From Sandaracinaceae bacterium (GTDB lineage: Bacteria > Myxococcota_A > Polyangia > Polyangiales > Houyiibacteriaceae): a stretch of DNA of 64,000 nt. The translations under genes were made by a program, and so were the position numbers. Below the pieces are notes generated by a model, which saw only the letters and a list, made by a program, of their open reading frames with translations, ran no database searches and had not been told where the DNA came from. The stretch covers positions 1 through 64,000 of the forward strand of contig JACKEJ010000005.1 in the NCBI GenBank assembly GCA_020633055.1, written 5' to 3'. Of this stretch, positions 1 to 9,108 are shown one piece after another; position 1 is the stretch's first letter, and each line of letters begins with the position of its first letter.

Positions 1-1373
1 TCGTCGAACACGCCCACGTCGCCCGTCTTGAGCCAGCCGTCCTCCGTGAACAGCTCGGCCGTCTCGTCGGGCATGTGCAGGTAGCCCTTCGTGTTGAGCT
101 TGCCCTGCACCTGGATCTCGCCTTCGTCCGAGATGCGGATGTCCGCGCAGCCGAGCGGGCGACCCACCGTGCCGAAGCGCGGCCGCAGCGGATCGGTGAG
201 CGTGCAGAGGCCGCTCGTCTCACTCAGCCCGTATGCCTCGTGGATGCCGATGCCGAGCGACGCGAAGAAGCGCTGCGTGTTCACCGCGATGGGGGCGGAG
301 CCCGTGATGGCGACCTGCAGGCGGTCGAGCCCCAGCGCCGTCTTGACCTTGTCGACCACCAGCTTGCGGGCCGCGAAGCGCCGCGGGGTCATGTGGCTGC
401 GCAGTCCCCGCGCCACCTGCGTGTCGAAGGCCGCGAGCTCGGACGCCATCCCGAAGTCCACCAAGCGCTTGGCGAAGCCCGTCTTTTGGCCGAGGTTGGC
501 GCGCAGCGCGGCCTCGAACTTCTCCCACACCCGCGGCACCCCGAGGAAGACCGTGGGACGGACGTCGGTGAGGTACTCCTTGATGTGCGCCAGGTCGGGG
601 CAGAAGTAGACCTGCCCGCCCACCATCAAGGTGGCGACGTTGGTGATGAGCTGCTCCGCCTGGTGGCACAGGGGCAGGTAGCTGATGCAGTGGTACGCGT
701 CGGGCTCCGACATGAACGGCGCCCACGCGAGGATGCTGCTGCCCACCGCGAGCTGACCCTCGTGGCTGAGCTCCACGGCCTTGGGCACGCCCGTGGTGCC
801 GGACGTGTAGATGAGCATGCAGGTCGCCGCCGGGTCGATAGCCGCGATGCGCGCGTCGATACGCGCTCGGGTGGCCGCCCGCCCGTCGCCGAGCAGCTGG
901 TCGAACGAGCGCAGGCGACCCTTGGCGCGCGGATGTAGCGCCGCGTCGAGCAGGTCGAAGGTGATGATGTGCTCGAGCTCGGGGAACGCCCCCTCGGCCT
1001 CGGCCGCGAGCAGCTTGTCCACCTGCTCGGCGCCGTCGGCGACCAAGATGCGCGCCCGGCTGTGCTTGACGATGTAGGCGGCCTGCGCGCTGGTGTTGGT
1101 GACGTAGATGGGCGCGGGGATGCCCTGCGCGGCCTGGATCGCGAACTGGCACTGCACCCACTCGGGCCGGTTGGCGCCCACGATGGCGACGCACTCTCCC
1201 GGTTTGTGACCGAGCTCGATCAAGGCCGCGCCGAGGGCTCGCACGCGCTCGTGGTACTGCGACCAGGACAGGGCCTGCCACCGACCGGCACGCTTCTCGT
1301 GCAGCGCCGGGGCGTCGGGGGTGGTGTGCGCCCAGTGAGCGAGTCGGTCGACGAGGGTGCTCGGTGCCGTCAT
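1..1373 (-). CDS. Long-chain acyl-CoA ligase (AMP-dependent), 3' end missing
   Basis: AMP-forming acyl-CoA ligase of the FadD15-like long-chain type, which activates a fatty acid to acyl-AMP and then acyl-CoA. The visible 457 residues start at an ATG at 1373 with MTAPSTLVDRLAHWAHTTPD. They include the adenylation P-loop YTSGTTGVPKAV, the EAYGLSET motif and the late motif GWLKTGDVGVFD, at which the window ends. The C-terminal subdomain with the catalytic Lys lies outside. It is the last visible gene of a minus-strand run, 73 bp after the chitinase gene. The family assignment is firm; the exact substrate is not visible. Confidence 0.9.
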   Translation of the reverse strand, partial: MTAPSTLVDRLAHWAHTTPDAPALHEKRAGRWQALSWSQYHERVRALGAALIELGHKPGECVAIVGANRPEWVQCQFAIQAAQGIPAPIYVTNTSAQAAYIVKHSRARILVADGAEQVDKLLAAEAEGAFPELEHIITFDLLDAALHPRAKGRLRSFDQLLGDGRAATRARIDARIAAIDPAATCMLIYTSGTTGVPKAVELSHEGQLAVGSSILAWAPFMSEPDAYHCISYLPLCHQAEQLITNVATLMVGGQVYFCPDLAHIKEYLTDVRPTVFLGVPRVWEKFEAALRANLGQKTGFAKRLVDFGMASELAAFDTQVARGLRSHMTPRRFAARKLVVDKVKTALGLDRLQVAITGSAPIAVNTQRFFASLGIGIHEAYGLSETSGLCTLTDPLRPRFGTVGRPLGCADIRISDEGEIQVQGKLNTKGYLHMPDETAELFTEDGWLKTGDVGVFD

Positions 1374-1446
1374 GGGCCTGCAACGTGGCACGCGCGCCCT
1401 GTCCAGTCGACCGCGCGAGGCTGCGATCGACGAGGGAAAACGCACG

Positions 1447-2436
1447 TCAGTAGTGCTGCATCTGGTCGCAATACAGGTTCTGCCCCGTGGTGGTCCCGAG
1501 CATGTTGGTGAAGCGCTGGTAGAAGGCCACGCGGTCCTCCACCTTGGTGTTGGTCGGCTGCTGACACTCGAGCCCGCCGTTGATGATGTTGATCGTCATG
1601 CCGAAGCCAGGCGCCCGCCCTGCGCTCACGTCGCCGGCCGTCGGCGTCCAGCCGCCCGTCATCACGTCGTGGGCCGAAGGCTTGGGCGCCTGCGGTGTCA
1701 TCCAGAACCAGAGCGCGGTGCGGAAGGCGACGACACCGTCGGAGGTCACGAGCCCAGGGTTGTTCAGCAGGTCGAGCCCCAGCACCGCGCCGACCTGCCC
1801 ATAGTTGTAGTTCCAGGAGAGCTGGATGGGGCCGCGCCCGTGGTACGTGCGCCCTGGCGCGCAGGGGTACTGCGCGTTCCCGGCGTCACAGTAGCCCGTG
1901 CACGCGCCCCCCTCGCAGCCGACCTCCTCGATGAAGTAGAGCCCCCACGCCTGTGGACCGCCGGGGGCCGTGGGCCAGCCCCCCGTGGTCTCGTGCGCGA
2001 TGTTGGCGAGGAAGGCAGCGAGCTCTTGGCGTCGCTGCGCAGCACTCCCCGTGCTGGCAAACGCGGGATAGTAGGCAGCCGCAGCGACCAGCGCGGCCCG
2101 CGTGTAGAGCGCGTTCGCGTTGGGGAACATCGCGTCCCAGTCCGCCGCGCTCAGCAGCTCGGCCACGCCGCTCCCGCTGGGCGTTCCCTCATCCGTGGTC
2201 GTCTGCCCCTGGTCGGTGAGCAACCCGGCGTCGCCGACGTGACCAGCATCACCGTGCGTGCCGTGGTCCACGTCGATGCCCTCGTCGACGCCCACCCCCT
2301 GGTCTCCTCGAGGCAGCGACCCGTCGCGAGCAACGGACGCGTCACCGACTTGGCCGCTGGGGTCGTCCTCGCAGCCGAGGGTGACGCACGGGAGAGAGCT
2401 CAGACAGAGAGCGAGGAGCACGTTCGGGAGGCGCAT
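1447..2436 (-). CDS. GH19 chitinase-like lipoprotein
   Basis: 329 residues. The N-terminus is a signal peptide ending near C22 (TLGC followed by EDD), so an exported lipoprotein is likely although the lipobox is imperfect. Residues 23-95 are a low-complexity, Asp/Gly-rich linker. Residues 96-329 match class I chitinase (GH19): AHETTGGW carries the general acid E149, and E171 in FIEEVGC sits 22 residues later, the spacing of the two catalytic Glu in plant GH19 chitinases. GRGPIQLSWNYNYG is the conserved substrate-cleft motif. The likely substrate is chitin or a related N-acetylglucosamine polymer outside the cell. The ATG start at 2436 gives a proper signal peptide. Confidence 0.85.
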   Translation of the reverse strand: MRLPNVLLALCLSSLPCVTLGCEDDPSGQVGDASVARDGSLPRGDQGVGVDEGIDVDHGTHGDAGHVGDAGLLTDQGQTTTDEGTPSGSGVAELLSAADWDAMFPNANALYTRAALVAAAAYYPAFASTGSAAQRRQELAAFLANIAHETTGGWPTAPGGPQAWGLYFIEEVGCEGGACTGYCDAGNAQYPCAPGRTYHGRGPIQLSWNYNYGQVGAVLGLDLLNNPGLVTSDGVVAFRTALWFWMTPQAPKPSAHDVMTGGWTPTAGDVSAGRAPGFGMTINIINGGLECQQPTNTKVEDRVAFYQRFTNMLGTTTGQNLYCDQMQHY

Positions 2437-2560
2437 GCCCAGATAGAGGGAGGCCGCCGGGGAAACGGGTCAGCGGCGCACACCATTTTTCCTGCGTGGC
2501 CACGCGCGCGACCGGAACCGCCGCCACGCGCGGGGACGGCGTGCCCTCCGCTGGCCGCGC

Positions 2561-3892
2561 TCAGGTCGCCGCGCTCATCTTGGCCATCTTCGACTTCATC
2601 AGGCACTCCATGATGATCGGCTGCGCCAGGATGAGCCCGTTGATGCGGTCGTCGAGAGCCGTGAAGACCCCCGCCAGCAGCCCGAACATGCGGCCGTACA
2701 GGATGATGTCTTGCGGGATGGTCACGTTCTCGATGCGCCCCACGACGCCCTGCACGTCCGCCTTGATCTTGTCGAAGTCCAGCTGCTTCGCGTCGGCCGG
2801 GGACATCTCGAAGTACTTGTCGAAGAACTCGACGATCAGCGGCTTGGCCTGGCTCATGTCGCGCTCGCTCATCACGCCCATGTCGACCACGGCGCGCATG
2901 AAGCCCTCCACGTCGCGCACCATGTAGGCGAAGGACGCGGTCAGCATCTTGTCCTGGAACGCGGCCGGGAGCTCCTTCACCTGGCCGAAGTCCAGGATGC
3001 ACACCTCGGGCTGCCCCCCCTCCCCGCGGAACAGGATGTTGCCCGGGTGGGGGTCGCTCTGGAACACGCCGTCCACGAAGACCATGTGCGTGAAGGCGTG
3101 TGTGATGCGGCGCATCAGCTCGTGGATGTCCACGCCCAGCTCGTCCACCTTGGCGCGGTCCGTGATCTTGTGGCCTTCGAACCACGTGGTGCAGATGACG
3201 TTGCGCGTGGTGTACTCGGGCAGCACGCGCGGGATGACCACGTTGGGCAGGCCCACCAAGTTTCTGTGGATGGTCTGCGTGAAGCGCGCCTCCTGCTCGT
3301 AGTCGAGCTCGGCGGTCAGCGCCTTGCTCATCTCGTCCGCGATGACGCGCAGGCCCACCTTGGGCACGAAGATGTTGAAGAGCGGCACCACGCGGCGCAT
3401 CAGGCCGAGGTCCACCGCCAGCTGTCGCTCCACGTCGGCGTACTTGACCTTGAGCGCGACGTCCTGCCCGTCCTTGGTGCGTGCGCGATGCACCTGTCCG
3501 AAGCTCGCGGCGTTGCGCGCCTCGTGCTCGATGGTCGCGAACAGCTCGTCCGGCGGCGTGCCCAGCTCGGACGTGAGCCGACCCTCGACGTCACTCCACG
3601 GCAGCGGGTCGACCTTGTCCTGCAGCTTGGACAGCGTGCGGGTCCACTCCACCGGGGCCACGTCCACGCGCACGCTGATGAGCTGCCCGATCTTGATGAG
3701 GCCACCGCGCATGCGTACCGCCAAGCGGTAGAAGCGGTCGGCGCTCCACTGGTGCACGCGCGACCACGTGGCGCGACGCGCAGGCACGCGCAGCTTGCCG
3801 CGCAGCCAGAGGTAGAAGTACGCCACGTAGATGGGGAAGAGGGCGGCGGCGACGCGGGCGCCGCGCCCGACGGCCAAGAAGAAGCTGCGCAT
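2561..3892 (-). CDS. UbiB/ABC1 (AarF) family atypical kinase
   Basis: 443 residues from the ATG at 3892; an in-frame TTG at 3925 is possible but has no better ribosome site. All hallmarks of the ABC1/UbiB/COQ8 family are present: the K67-I-G-Q signature, the Ala-rich loop AASFGQV (128-134) replacing the usual Gly loop, K148 in ALKVK, the catalytic loop QSDPHPGNILF and the metal-binding LDFGQ. These proteins are ATPases or kinases linked to isoprenoid-quinone and lipid metabolism at membranes; the specific role here is not known. It lies 72 bp downstream of the GMC oxidoreductase gene and could be co-transcribed with it. Confidence 0.85.
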   Translation of the reverse strand: MRSFFLAVGRGARVAAALFPIYVAYFYLWLRGKLRVPARRATWSRVHQWSADRFYRLAVRMRGGLIKIGQLISVRVDVAPVEWTRTLSKLQDKVDPLPWSDVEGRLTSELGTPPDELFATIEHEARNAASFGQVHRARTKDGQDVALKVKYADVERQLAVDLGLMRRVVPLFNIFVPKVGLRVIADEMSKALTAELDYEQEARFTQTIHRNLVGLPNVVIPRVLPEYTTRNVICTTWFEGHKITDRAKVDELGVDIHELMRRITHAFTHMVFVDGVFQSDPHPGNILFRGEGGQPEVCILDFGQVKELPAAFQDKMLTASFAYMVRDVEGFMRAVVDMGVMSERDMSQAKPLIVEFFDKYFEMSPADAKQLDFDKIKADVQGVVGRIENVTIPQDIILYGRMFGLLAGVFTALDDRINGLILAQPIIMECLMKSKMAKMSAAT

Positions 3893-3964
3893 GCTCGGTG
3901 ATAGATCCAACTGTGGAGAGAGCAAGCAGGCGCGGCGGGCCGCCCTGCCTGGGTGAGTGCTCGA

Positions 3965-5566
3965 CTAGGCGCTCACGGCCTTGGCCGGGATGTAGGACAT
4001 GGCCCGCTCGGCGAGCGCGGCGATGGTGAGCGAGGGGTTGACGCCAGGGTTGGCGGACACGGCCGCGCCGTCGACGACGTACAGCCCGGGGTAGCCGTGT
4101 ACCTCGTGCTTGTGGTCGATGACCCCCTCGGCGGCATTCTTGCCCATGCACGCGCCGCCCAAGATGTGCGCGGTGGTGGGCGTGGCGCTGAGGGTCTCGG
4201 TGATGGTGCCGAGCGGGAGGCCGCGCACCTTCTCGGCAAAGCGCCAGGCGATGTCCGTGGCCTCCGGCAGGAAGGCGAGCGGCCTGGGCTGCCCGGGCGC
4301 GAGCTTGGTCACGAGCCCCTTGCGGAAGCCGTTCATCACGCTGCGCCCGAGGCGCAGGCTGATGCTCCCCTCGAGGGTCTTCATGTACAGCATGATGGTC
4401 GTCTGCGCGGCGGCGTCCTTGGCACGGCCGATCTTCCAGTAGCGCCGCGGGTGCTTCAGCAGGAAGCGCCCCGTCTCGACCACGCGCGCGAGCAGCGTGT
4501 CCCCGGGCGCGTGGGGCACGCCGAGGAAGTTCTGGAAGTTGGACCCCGCGCCGTTGCGCACGATCTCGAAGTGGCTGTCCTCGTCGGTGTGCACGATGGA
4601 CGAGATGGAGATGCCCTTCGAGTAATCGATGGCGTCATCCTCCGCGCACACCCCGATGATGGACTCGCTGTTGGTGCGCACGAAGTCCCCCACCCGCGGC
4701 GAGAGACGCGGAAGGCCCCGTGGGTCCTCCTTGAGCGCCAGCAGCAGCGGCACCGTGCCCAGCACGCCACCCGCGAACACCACGTTGTCGGCCGTGAAGC
4801 GGCGCTCGCCCCCGTTCCGGGTGGAGCACGTGGTCTCCACCACGTAGCGGGCCCCGACCCCGCCCGCAGCCTCGCGCACGGCCCGCACCTCGGTCTCGGG
4901 GAGCACCTCGCAGCCGCGCCGCTCGGCCAGGTACAGGTAGTTGAGGTCCAGCGTGTTCTTCGCCCCCACGCGGCAGCCCGTGCCGCACGCGCCGCACTCC
5001 GTGCACCCCGCCCGCGAAGGTCCTTCACCGCCAAAGTACGGATCGGGCACTTCCTTGGCCGGCTCGCCGAAGAAGATGGCCACGCGCGTCTTCTCGTAGT
5101 GCGCCTCGCGCCCGATGTCGGCCGCAATCTCCCGCACGATACGGTCGCCCACCTTCTCGCTGGGATTCGGCTCGGTGGCCCCCAGCATGCGCGACGCCGT
5201 CGCGTAGTGCGGCTGGAGCTCGCGCTTCCAGTCCGCCAGGTGCGCCCAGGAAGAGGCCTCGAAGAAGCCGTCCTTCGGCGTGGGGTGCGTGCAGCAATAC
5301 ACCAGCGACCCCCCGCCCACCCCGACGCCATGGAGCACCGTGACGTGGTCGAAGAAGCTCATCTGGAAGATGCCCTTCGCGCCGATGGCGGGCATCCAGT
5401 ACCACTTCTTGAACTCCATGTTGGTCTTGGGGAAGTCCTCGCGCCCGAAGCGCAGCCCCTTCTCGAGGACCAAGACGCGGTAGCCCTTCTCGGTCAGGCG
5501 CAGCGCCGACACGCTGCCGCCGAAGCCGGAGCCGACGATGATGAAGTCGTAGTGGGCGGTCGCCAT
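3965..5566 (-). CDS. GMC-family FAD oxidoreductase (cholesterol oxidase-like) with Cys cluster
   Basis: 533 residues from the ATG at 5566. The N-terminal dinucleotide-binding motif IIVGSGFGGSVSALRL (residues 9-24) and the GMC C-terminal block GVNPSLTIAALAERA are clear, and GVGVGGGSLVY fits the FAD-binding region. The overall shape is that of bacterial cholesterol-oxidase-like GMC enzymes, which oxidise a hydroxyl group of a sterol or other lipid alcohol. Four Cys at 188, 191, 194 and 198 form C-x2-C-x2-C-x3-C, a ferredoxin-like spacing. The gene diverges from the patatin gene across 58 bp. The substrate is unknown; a lipid is likely from the family and the neighbours. Confidence 0.85.
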   Translation of the reverse strand: MATAHYDFIIVGSGFGGSVSALRLTEKGYRVLVLEKGLRFGREDFPKTNMEFKKWYWMPAIGAKGIFQMSFFDHVTVLHGVGVGGGSLVYCCTHPTPKDGFFEASSWAHLADWKRELQPHYATASRMLGATEPNPSEKVGDRIVREIAADIGREAHYEKTRVAIFFGEPAKEVPDPYFGGEGPSRAGCTECGACGTGCRVGAKNTLDLNYLYLAERRGCEVLPETEVRAVREAAGGVGARYVVETTCSTRNGGERRFTADNVVFAGGVLGTVPLLLALKEDPRGLPRLSPRVGDFVRTNSESIIGVCAEDDAIDYSKGISISSIVHTDEDSHFEIVRNGAGSNFQNFLGVPHAPGDTLLARVVETGRFLLKHPRRYWKIGRAKDAAAQTTIMLYMKTLEGSISLRLGRSVMNGFRKGLVTKLAPGQPRPLAFLPEATDIAWRFAEKVRGLPLGTITETLSATPTTAHILGGACMGKNAAEGVIDHKHEVHGYPGLYVVDGAAVSANPGVNPSLTIAALAERAMSYIPAKAVSA

Positions 5567-5590
5567 GTGCGCTGAGCTTAGGAGCACCCG

Positions 5591-5617
5591 TGAAACAATC
5601 AAGCCGATATTGTATCA
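5591..5617. promoter_or_regulatory. 27-bp inverted repeat between divergent GMC and patatin genes
   Basis: TGAAACAAT (5591-5599) and ATTGTATCA (5609-5617) are inverted copies matching at 8 of 9 positions around a 9-nt spacer. The repeat lies inside the 58 bp separating the two start codons, in an AT-rich island unlike the surrounding GC-rich DNA. Size and symmetry suit a dimeric repressor such as a TetR-family protein controlling both genes. No such regulator gene is in view, so the binder is unknown. Confidence 0.5.
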
Positions 5618-5624
5618 TCGGCCC

Positions 5625-7124
5625 ATGACGGACCTTACGCTTCCCCCCCGTGATGCCCTCGCGACCCTCACCCGCCAGATGGCGGACGCCACGACCTACG
5701 ACGAGTGGCTCGCGCTGGCCCGTGACCACGACGCCCTCAGCGGGGCGGCGGACTGGCGCGCACGCGAGGGCTCCTCGCTCTACGACTACCGGGCCATCCA
5801 GAGTCGGCTCGCTCGCCTCCGCGCGGTGCTGGACGAGGAGCACTGCCACGAGCTGCTGTACACGCTGAACGAAGGCGTGCACGGCAACATGGGCGGCATG
5901 GGTCGCCCGGTGCTCTACGGACGCGCGCGGAGCGGCACGAAGCACCTGATCGACGACTACGTGGCCGCCATCGCCGAGGGGCTCGAGAGCATCGCGCGCG
6001 CCCCGGACGCGCAGATCAGCCACGCCGACAAGCTCGACTTCTTCCGGCGCGCCAGCCACTGCTACGGGCGCTCGGCCCTACTCCTCTCGGGCGGTGCGGG
6101 GCTCATCTACTTCCACCACGGCGTGGTGCAGGAGCTGCTCGAGCACGGGCTGCTCCCGAACGTCATCTCCGGCTCCAGCGCCGGCTCGGCGGTGGCGGCT
6201 CAGCTCGGCATCTACAGCGACGAGGAGCTGGCGCACGGACACTTCCGCGAGAAGCGCTACGTGGCCGTGCAAGAGGTACGCATCGCCGACGTGCTGCGCG
6301 ACGGGCTCAGCGCCAGCTTCGTGAAACAGGCGCGGGAGCGGGCCCTGGACGAGATCATCCCGCGCGACATCACGTTCGGCGAGGCCTACGAGAAGACCGG
6401 GCGCTACATCAACATCTCCATCTCGCCAGCCGAGAAGCATCAGTCGTCGCGGCTGATGAACGCCATCACCTCGCCCAACGTGTACATCCGCTCGGCGGCC
6501 GCGGCCTCGTCGTCCATCCCCGGCGTGGCGCCCCCCGTCCGCCTCTACGCCAAGGGCTTCGACGGAAAACCGCGTCCCTACCTACGGAACCGCCGGTGGG
6601 TCGATGGTTCGTTCTCGCACGACCTGCCGGTGCAGCGCCTGACCCGGCTCTACGGGGTGAACCACTTCATCGTGAGCCTGATCAACCCGGCCGTGATCCC
6701 GTTCATCGAAGACGTGACCACACAAAAGAGCGCGGGACTCAAGGCGGCGACCGCGACGGGGGCCATCCGCGTCACGAACGAGCTGCTGAGCGCCACCGAG
6801 CGGCTGCTGTCGCGGGCAGGCGGTCTGCGCGGACGCGTCGCGGTGCCCCTGGCGCTCTTGGTGGCGCTCCTGGACCAGAGCTATCTCGGCGACATCAACG
6901 TCCTCATGCAGAAGAGCGACTTCCGCTGGCGCCAGATCTTCTTCGAGTTCGAACCAGGCGAGATCGACGAGATGGTGCGGGCCGGTCAGCGTAGGACGTG
7001 GCCGAAGATCGCGCAGGTGCGCAACGCCGCGCTCATCTCGCGCACGCTGGACCGCATCCTCGAGGAGCTCAGCCAAGATGGCCTCACACGGGCGCAGCGG
7101 ACCAAGCACCATCAGTACGTGTGA
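5625..7124 (+). CDS. DUF3336-patatin phospholipase/lipase
   Basis: 499 residues from the ATG at 5625. The N-terminal ~140 residues fit DUF3336, which precedes the patatin domain in triacylglycerol lipases such as yeast Tgl3-5. The patatin domain follows with the oxyanion loop SGGAGLIYFHHG, the nucleophile S185 in GSSAG and the catalytic Asp D327 in VDGSFSHDLP, so the Ser-Asp dyad is intact. It should hydrolyse acyl-lipids, releasing fatty acids. No signal peptide is seen, so it is cytoplasmic or membrane-associated. The shared divergent region with the GMC oxidoreductase suggests co-regulation in lipid breakdown. Confidence 0.88.
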   Translation: MTDLTLPPRDALATLTRQMADATTYDEWLALARDHDALSGAADWRAREGSSLYDYRAIQSRLARLRAVLDEEHCHELLYTLNEGVHGNMGGMGRPVLYGRARSGTKHLIDDYVAAIAEGLESIARAPDAQISHADKLDFFRRASHCYGRSALLLSGGAGLIYFHHGVVQELLEHGLLPNVISGSSAGSAVAAQLGIYSDEELAHGHFREKRYVAVQEVRIADVLRDGLSASFVKQARERALDEIIPRDITFGEAYEKTGRYINISISPAEKHQSSRLMNAITSPNVYIRSAAAASSSIPGVAPPVRLYAKGFDGKPRPYLRNRRWVDGSFSHDLPVQRLTRLYGVNHFIVSLINPAVIPFIEDVTTQKSAGLKAATATGAIRVTNELLSATERLLSRAGGLRGRVAVPLALLVALLDQSYLGDINVLMQKSDFRWRQIFFEFEPGEIDEMVRAGQRRTWPKIAQVRNAALISRTLDRILEELSQDGLTRAQRTKHHQYV

Positions 7125-7291
7125 ACGTCCGACAGACCACGCCTGGCCGGGTCCTGGGCAGCACGCAAACGACGGCCGCAGGGGAGGTGCCGAGATCTCG
7201 CGCGCACGCACGGTTCCCCTTGATGGGGTATCGTCAACCCCACAAAGGGCGCGCTAGATGGCTGACAGAAGGGCTCGGGTTCAGAGGGTCA

Positions 7292-8026
7292 TCACACGGG
7301 GCGCACCGCGAACACCTCGACGTCGACGCCCGGAGAGTAGTGCACGTGGTCGGGCGGGCGCGTCCCGACGGGCGGCAGGCCTGCCGCGCCGATGAGCTCG
7401 TCACGCACGGACAGCGCCTCCGCCGAGTGCGCCGGATACGGGACATGGTGGACCTGCCCGCGGTGCAGGCGCCCTCCCCGCACGTTGTAGAGGTAGTAGC
7501 GCTCCAGTAGAAAGTGTTCGAGCGTGCCGAGCGCTGGGGCCGAGAGCGGCTGCCCGACTCGGCAGCGCGCCTGGAACGTCACCGCACCTGCGTGACGCGT
7601 GCTCTCGTAGGTCAGCTCGGCGCCCGGCACGACGCGCCCCTCGTTGTCTGCGCCGGTCATGCGCGCGTGGTGGTAGGGCAGGCCCCAGCCCTTGCGTGCC
7701 GCCTGCACCGCGAGCCAGCTGCTGGCCTCGAGGGAGAAGAAGTAGACCCCCGGGTCGTCCCCCGCGCGCTGCACATAAGTACGTAGGTTGGTCTCGTAGA
7801 AGTCGAACGCGGGGCCCGGCCACCACGAAGGGCGGATCCCGCGCATCAAGAAGGGCACGACACCGACGAACGCACGGCCCTCGAACAGGTCCAGCTCGAG
7901 CGCGGTGGGGACGAGCGGGCGCAGCACCGAAGGGTCCACCTCCCAGTGCAGGAAGAGCAGGTCTCGCCAACGCTGCGTACCGGCGTTGCGTCCGGGCGGT
8001 CGAATAGAGGGGGCCAAACGATCCAT
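7292..8026 (-). CDS. DUF2071 (YqjF-like) protein
   Basis: 244 residues from the ATG at 8026. The sequence follows the DUF2071 pattern: RDLLFLHWEVDPSVLRPLVP near the N-terminus, then VGVVPFLMRGIRP, NLRTYVQR, GVYFFSLEASS and a central WGLPYHHARM. The family is widespread and has no established reaction. The gene sits alone on the minus strand, 65 bp downstream of the DctP-like gene. The 167 bp between this gene and the patatin gene holds only a weak 6-bp hairpin (7224-7242) and no further gene that I can see. Confidence 0.75.
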   Translation of the reverse strand: MDRLAPSIRPPGRNAGTQRWRDLLFLHWEVDPSVLRPLVPTALELDLFEGRAFVGVVPFLMRGIRPSWWPGPAFDFYETNLRTYVQRAGDDPGVYFFSLEASSWLAVQAARKGWGLPYHHARMTGADNEGRVVPGAELTYESTRHAGAVTFQARCRVGQPLSAPALGTLEHFLLERYYLYNVRGGRLHRGQVHHVPYPAHSAEALSVRDELIGAAGLPPVGTRPPDHVHYSPGVDVEVFAVRPV

Positions 8027-8091
8027 CGCGACAGCATGCCCCAGCACCCCGCTCGCGCGCCGGCCTTTCCGACGAACGCGCGGCCCGCGCC

Positions 8092-9108
8092 CTACGGCGC
8101 TTCCACGATGGACCGCACTCGGTCGAGCTGCGCCCGCGTGTACAGCCGCCCCACCAACGCGTCGCGGGCCCTGGTGGCGACCGCGTCCCAGGCCGCGCGG
8201 TAGGGCTCCATGTCCACCACCTCCATGCGGCGGAAGAGCGTCTGAGAAGCGCGCTCGTCCAGACGTCGCCCGGCCCTGCGGAACGCGCTCTGCTGGCTGC
8301 GCCCCTGCGCCAGCATGTGATCGCGGATGGCGGCGGGCACCTGCGCCAGGCGGTCGCTGCGCACCACCACACCGCCCACGATGACGCCGCTCGCCTGCTG
8401 GCTGATGGTGCGCAGACGCCCATGCCACTGCATGCCGATGGCGCTCACGCTCGAGGTGATGACCGTGTCGACCATGCCCGTCGAGAGCGCGGGGAGCACC
8501 TCGTTCACGCTCAGGGAGACCCCCGTGGCCCCCGTCGCGCTGACGAACGCCCCCATGGTGGGCGAGTCGCGCCAGACCCACGGACGCATGCTGCGCATGT
8601 CCCCCGGGCGCTCGATGCGCCGTGTCGAGAAGAGGCGGATGCGCCCGGCGTCGCCCCAGCCCAAGATGGTGAACCCCTCGCGCTCGAAGGCGCGCGCGAG
8701 CTCGGCCTGCAGACGCCCGCGGACGCGATCGAGCTCCTCGTACGACGTGATGAGCCCCGGCGCTTGCAGCACCAACACCTCGCGCGCGATGGCGCCGAGG
8801 CCGACGGACGTGAGCGCGGCGCCATCGAGCTGCCCATCGCGCAGCTTGCGCACGATGGTGCGTTCGTCCCCCGCCGCGCCGCCCCCGAACAGACGCACGC
8901 GCACCGCACCCGAGGAGCGGTCGGAGAGGTCACGGTCCATGTCCGTGAAGCCGCGACCCAGCGGTGAATCGACGGGCGCCAGCGTGGCGAAGCGCAGCTC
9001 GACGGGCCCCGCGGCCTGCGCGGCCGACGGCGCGGTATCGGGCACGGCTCCCAGCATGAGCGCGAAGGCCAAGGCCAGCGCCCGGGGCCCTCGGCGAGGA
9101 CGCGTCAC
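8092..9108 (-). CDS. Orphan TRAP-type (DctP-like) substrate-binding protein
   Basis: 338 residues with an N-terminal signal peptide (hydrophobic stretch ALALAFALMLGAV). The mature region starts VELRFATLAPVDSPLGRGF, the usual opening of DctP-family periplasmic binding proteins. The conserved Arg region appears in DMRSMRPWVWRDSPTM and the late-domain VVVRSDRLAQVP also fits. DctP proteins bind organic acids for TRAP transporters, but no DctQ or DctM membrane subunit is nearby. The GTG start at 9108 overlaps the upstream stop as GTGA, so the two genes are translationally coupled. Confidence 0.78.
   Translation of the reverse strand: MTRPRRGPRALALAFALMLGAVPDTAPSAAQAAGPVELRFATLAPVDSPLGRGFTDMDRDLSDRSSGAVRVRLFGGGAAGDERTIVRKLRDGQLDGAALTSVGLGAIAREVLVLQAPGLITSYEELDRVRGRLQAELARAFEREGFTILGWGDAGRIRLFSTRRIERPGDMRSMRPWVWRDSPTMGAFVSATGATGVSLSVNEVLPALSTGMVDTVITSSVSAIGMQWHGRLRTISQQASGVIVGGVVVRSDRLAQVPAAIRDHMLAQGRSQQSAFRRAGRRLDERASQTLFRRMEVVDMEPYRAAWDAVATRARDALVGRLYTRAQLDRVRSIVEAP

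Noticed and set aside
7224..7242. TGGGGT/ACCCCA hairpin after the patatin gene as a terminator
   Set aside because: A 6-bp stem with a 7-nt loop, 100 bp after the stop and without a T tract, is too weak to call.
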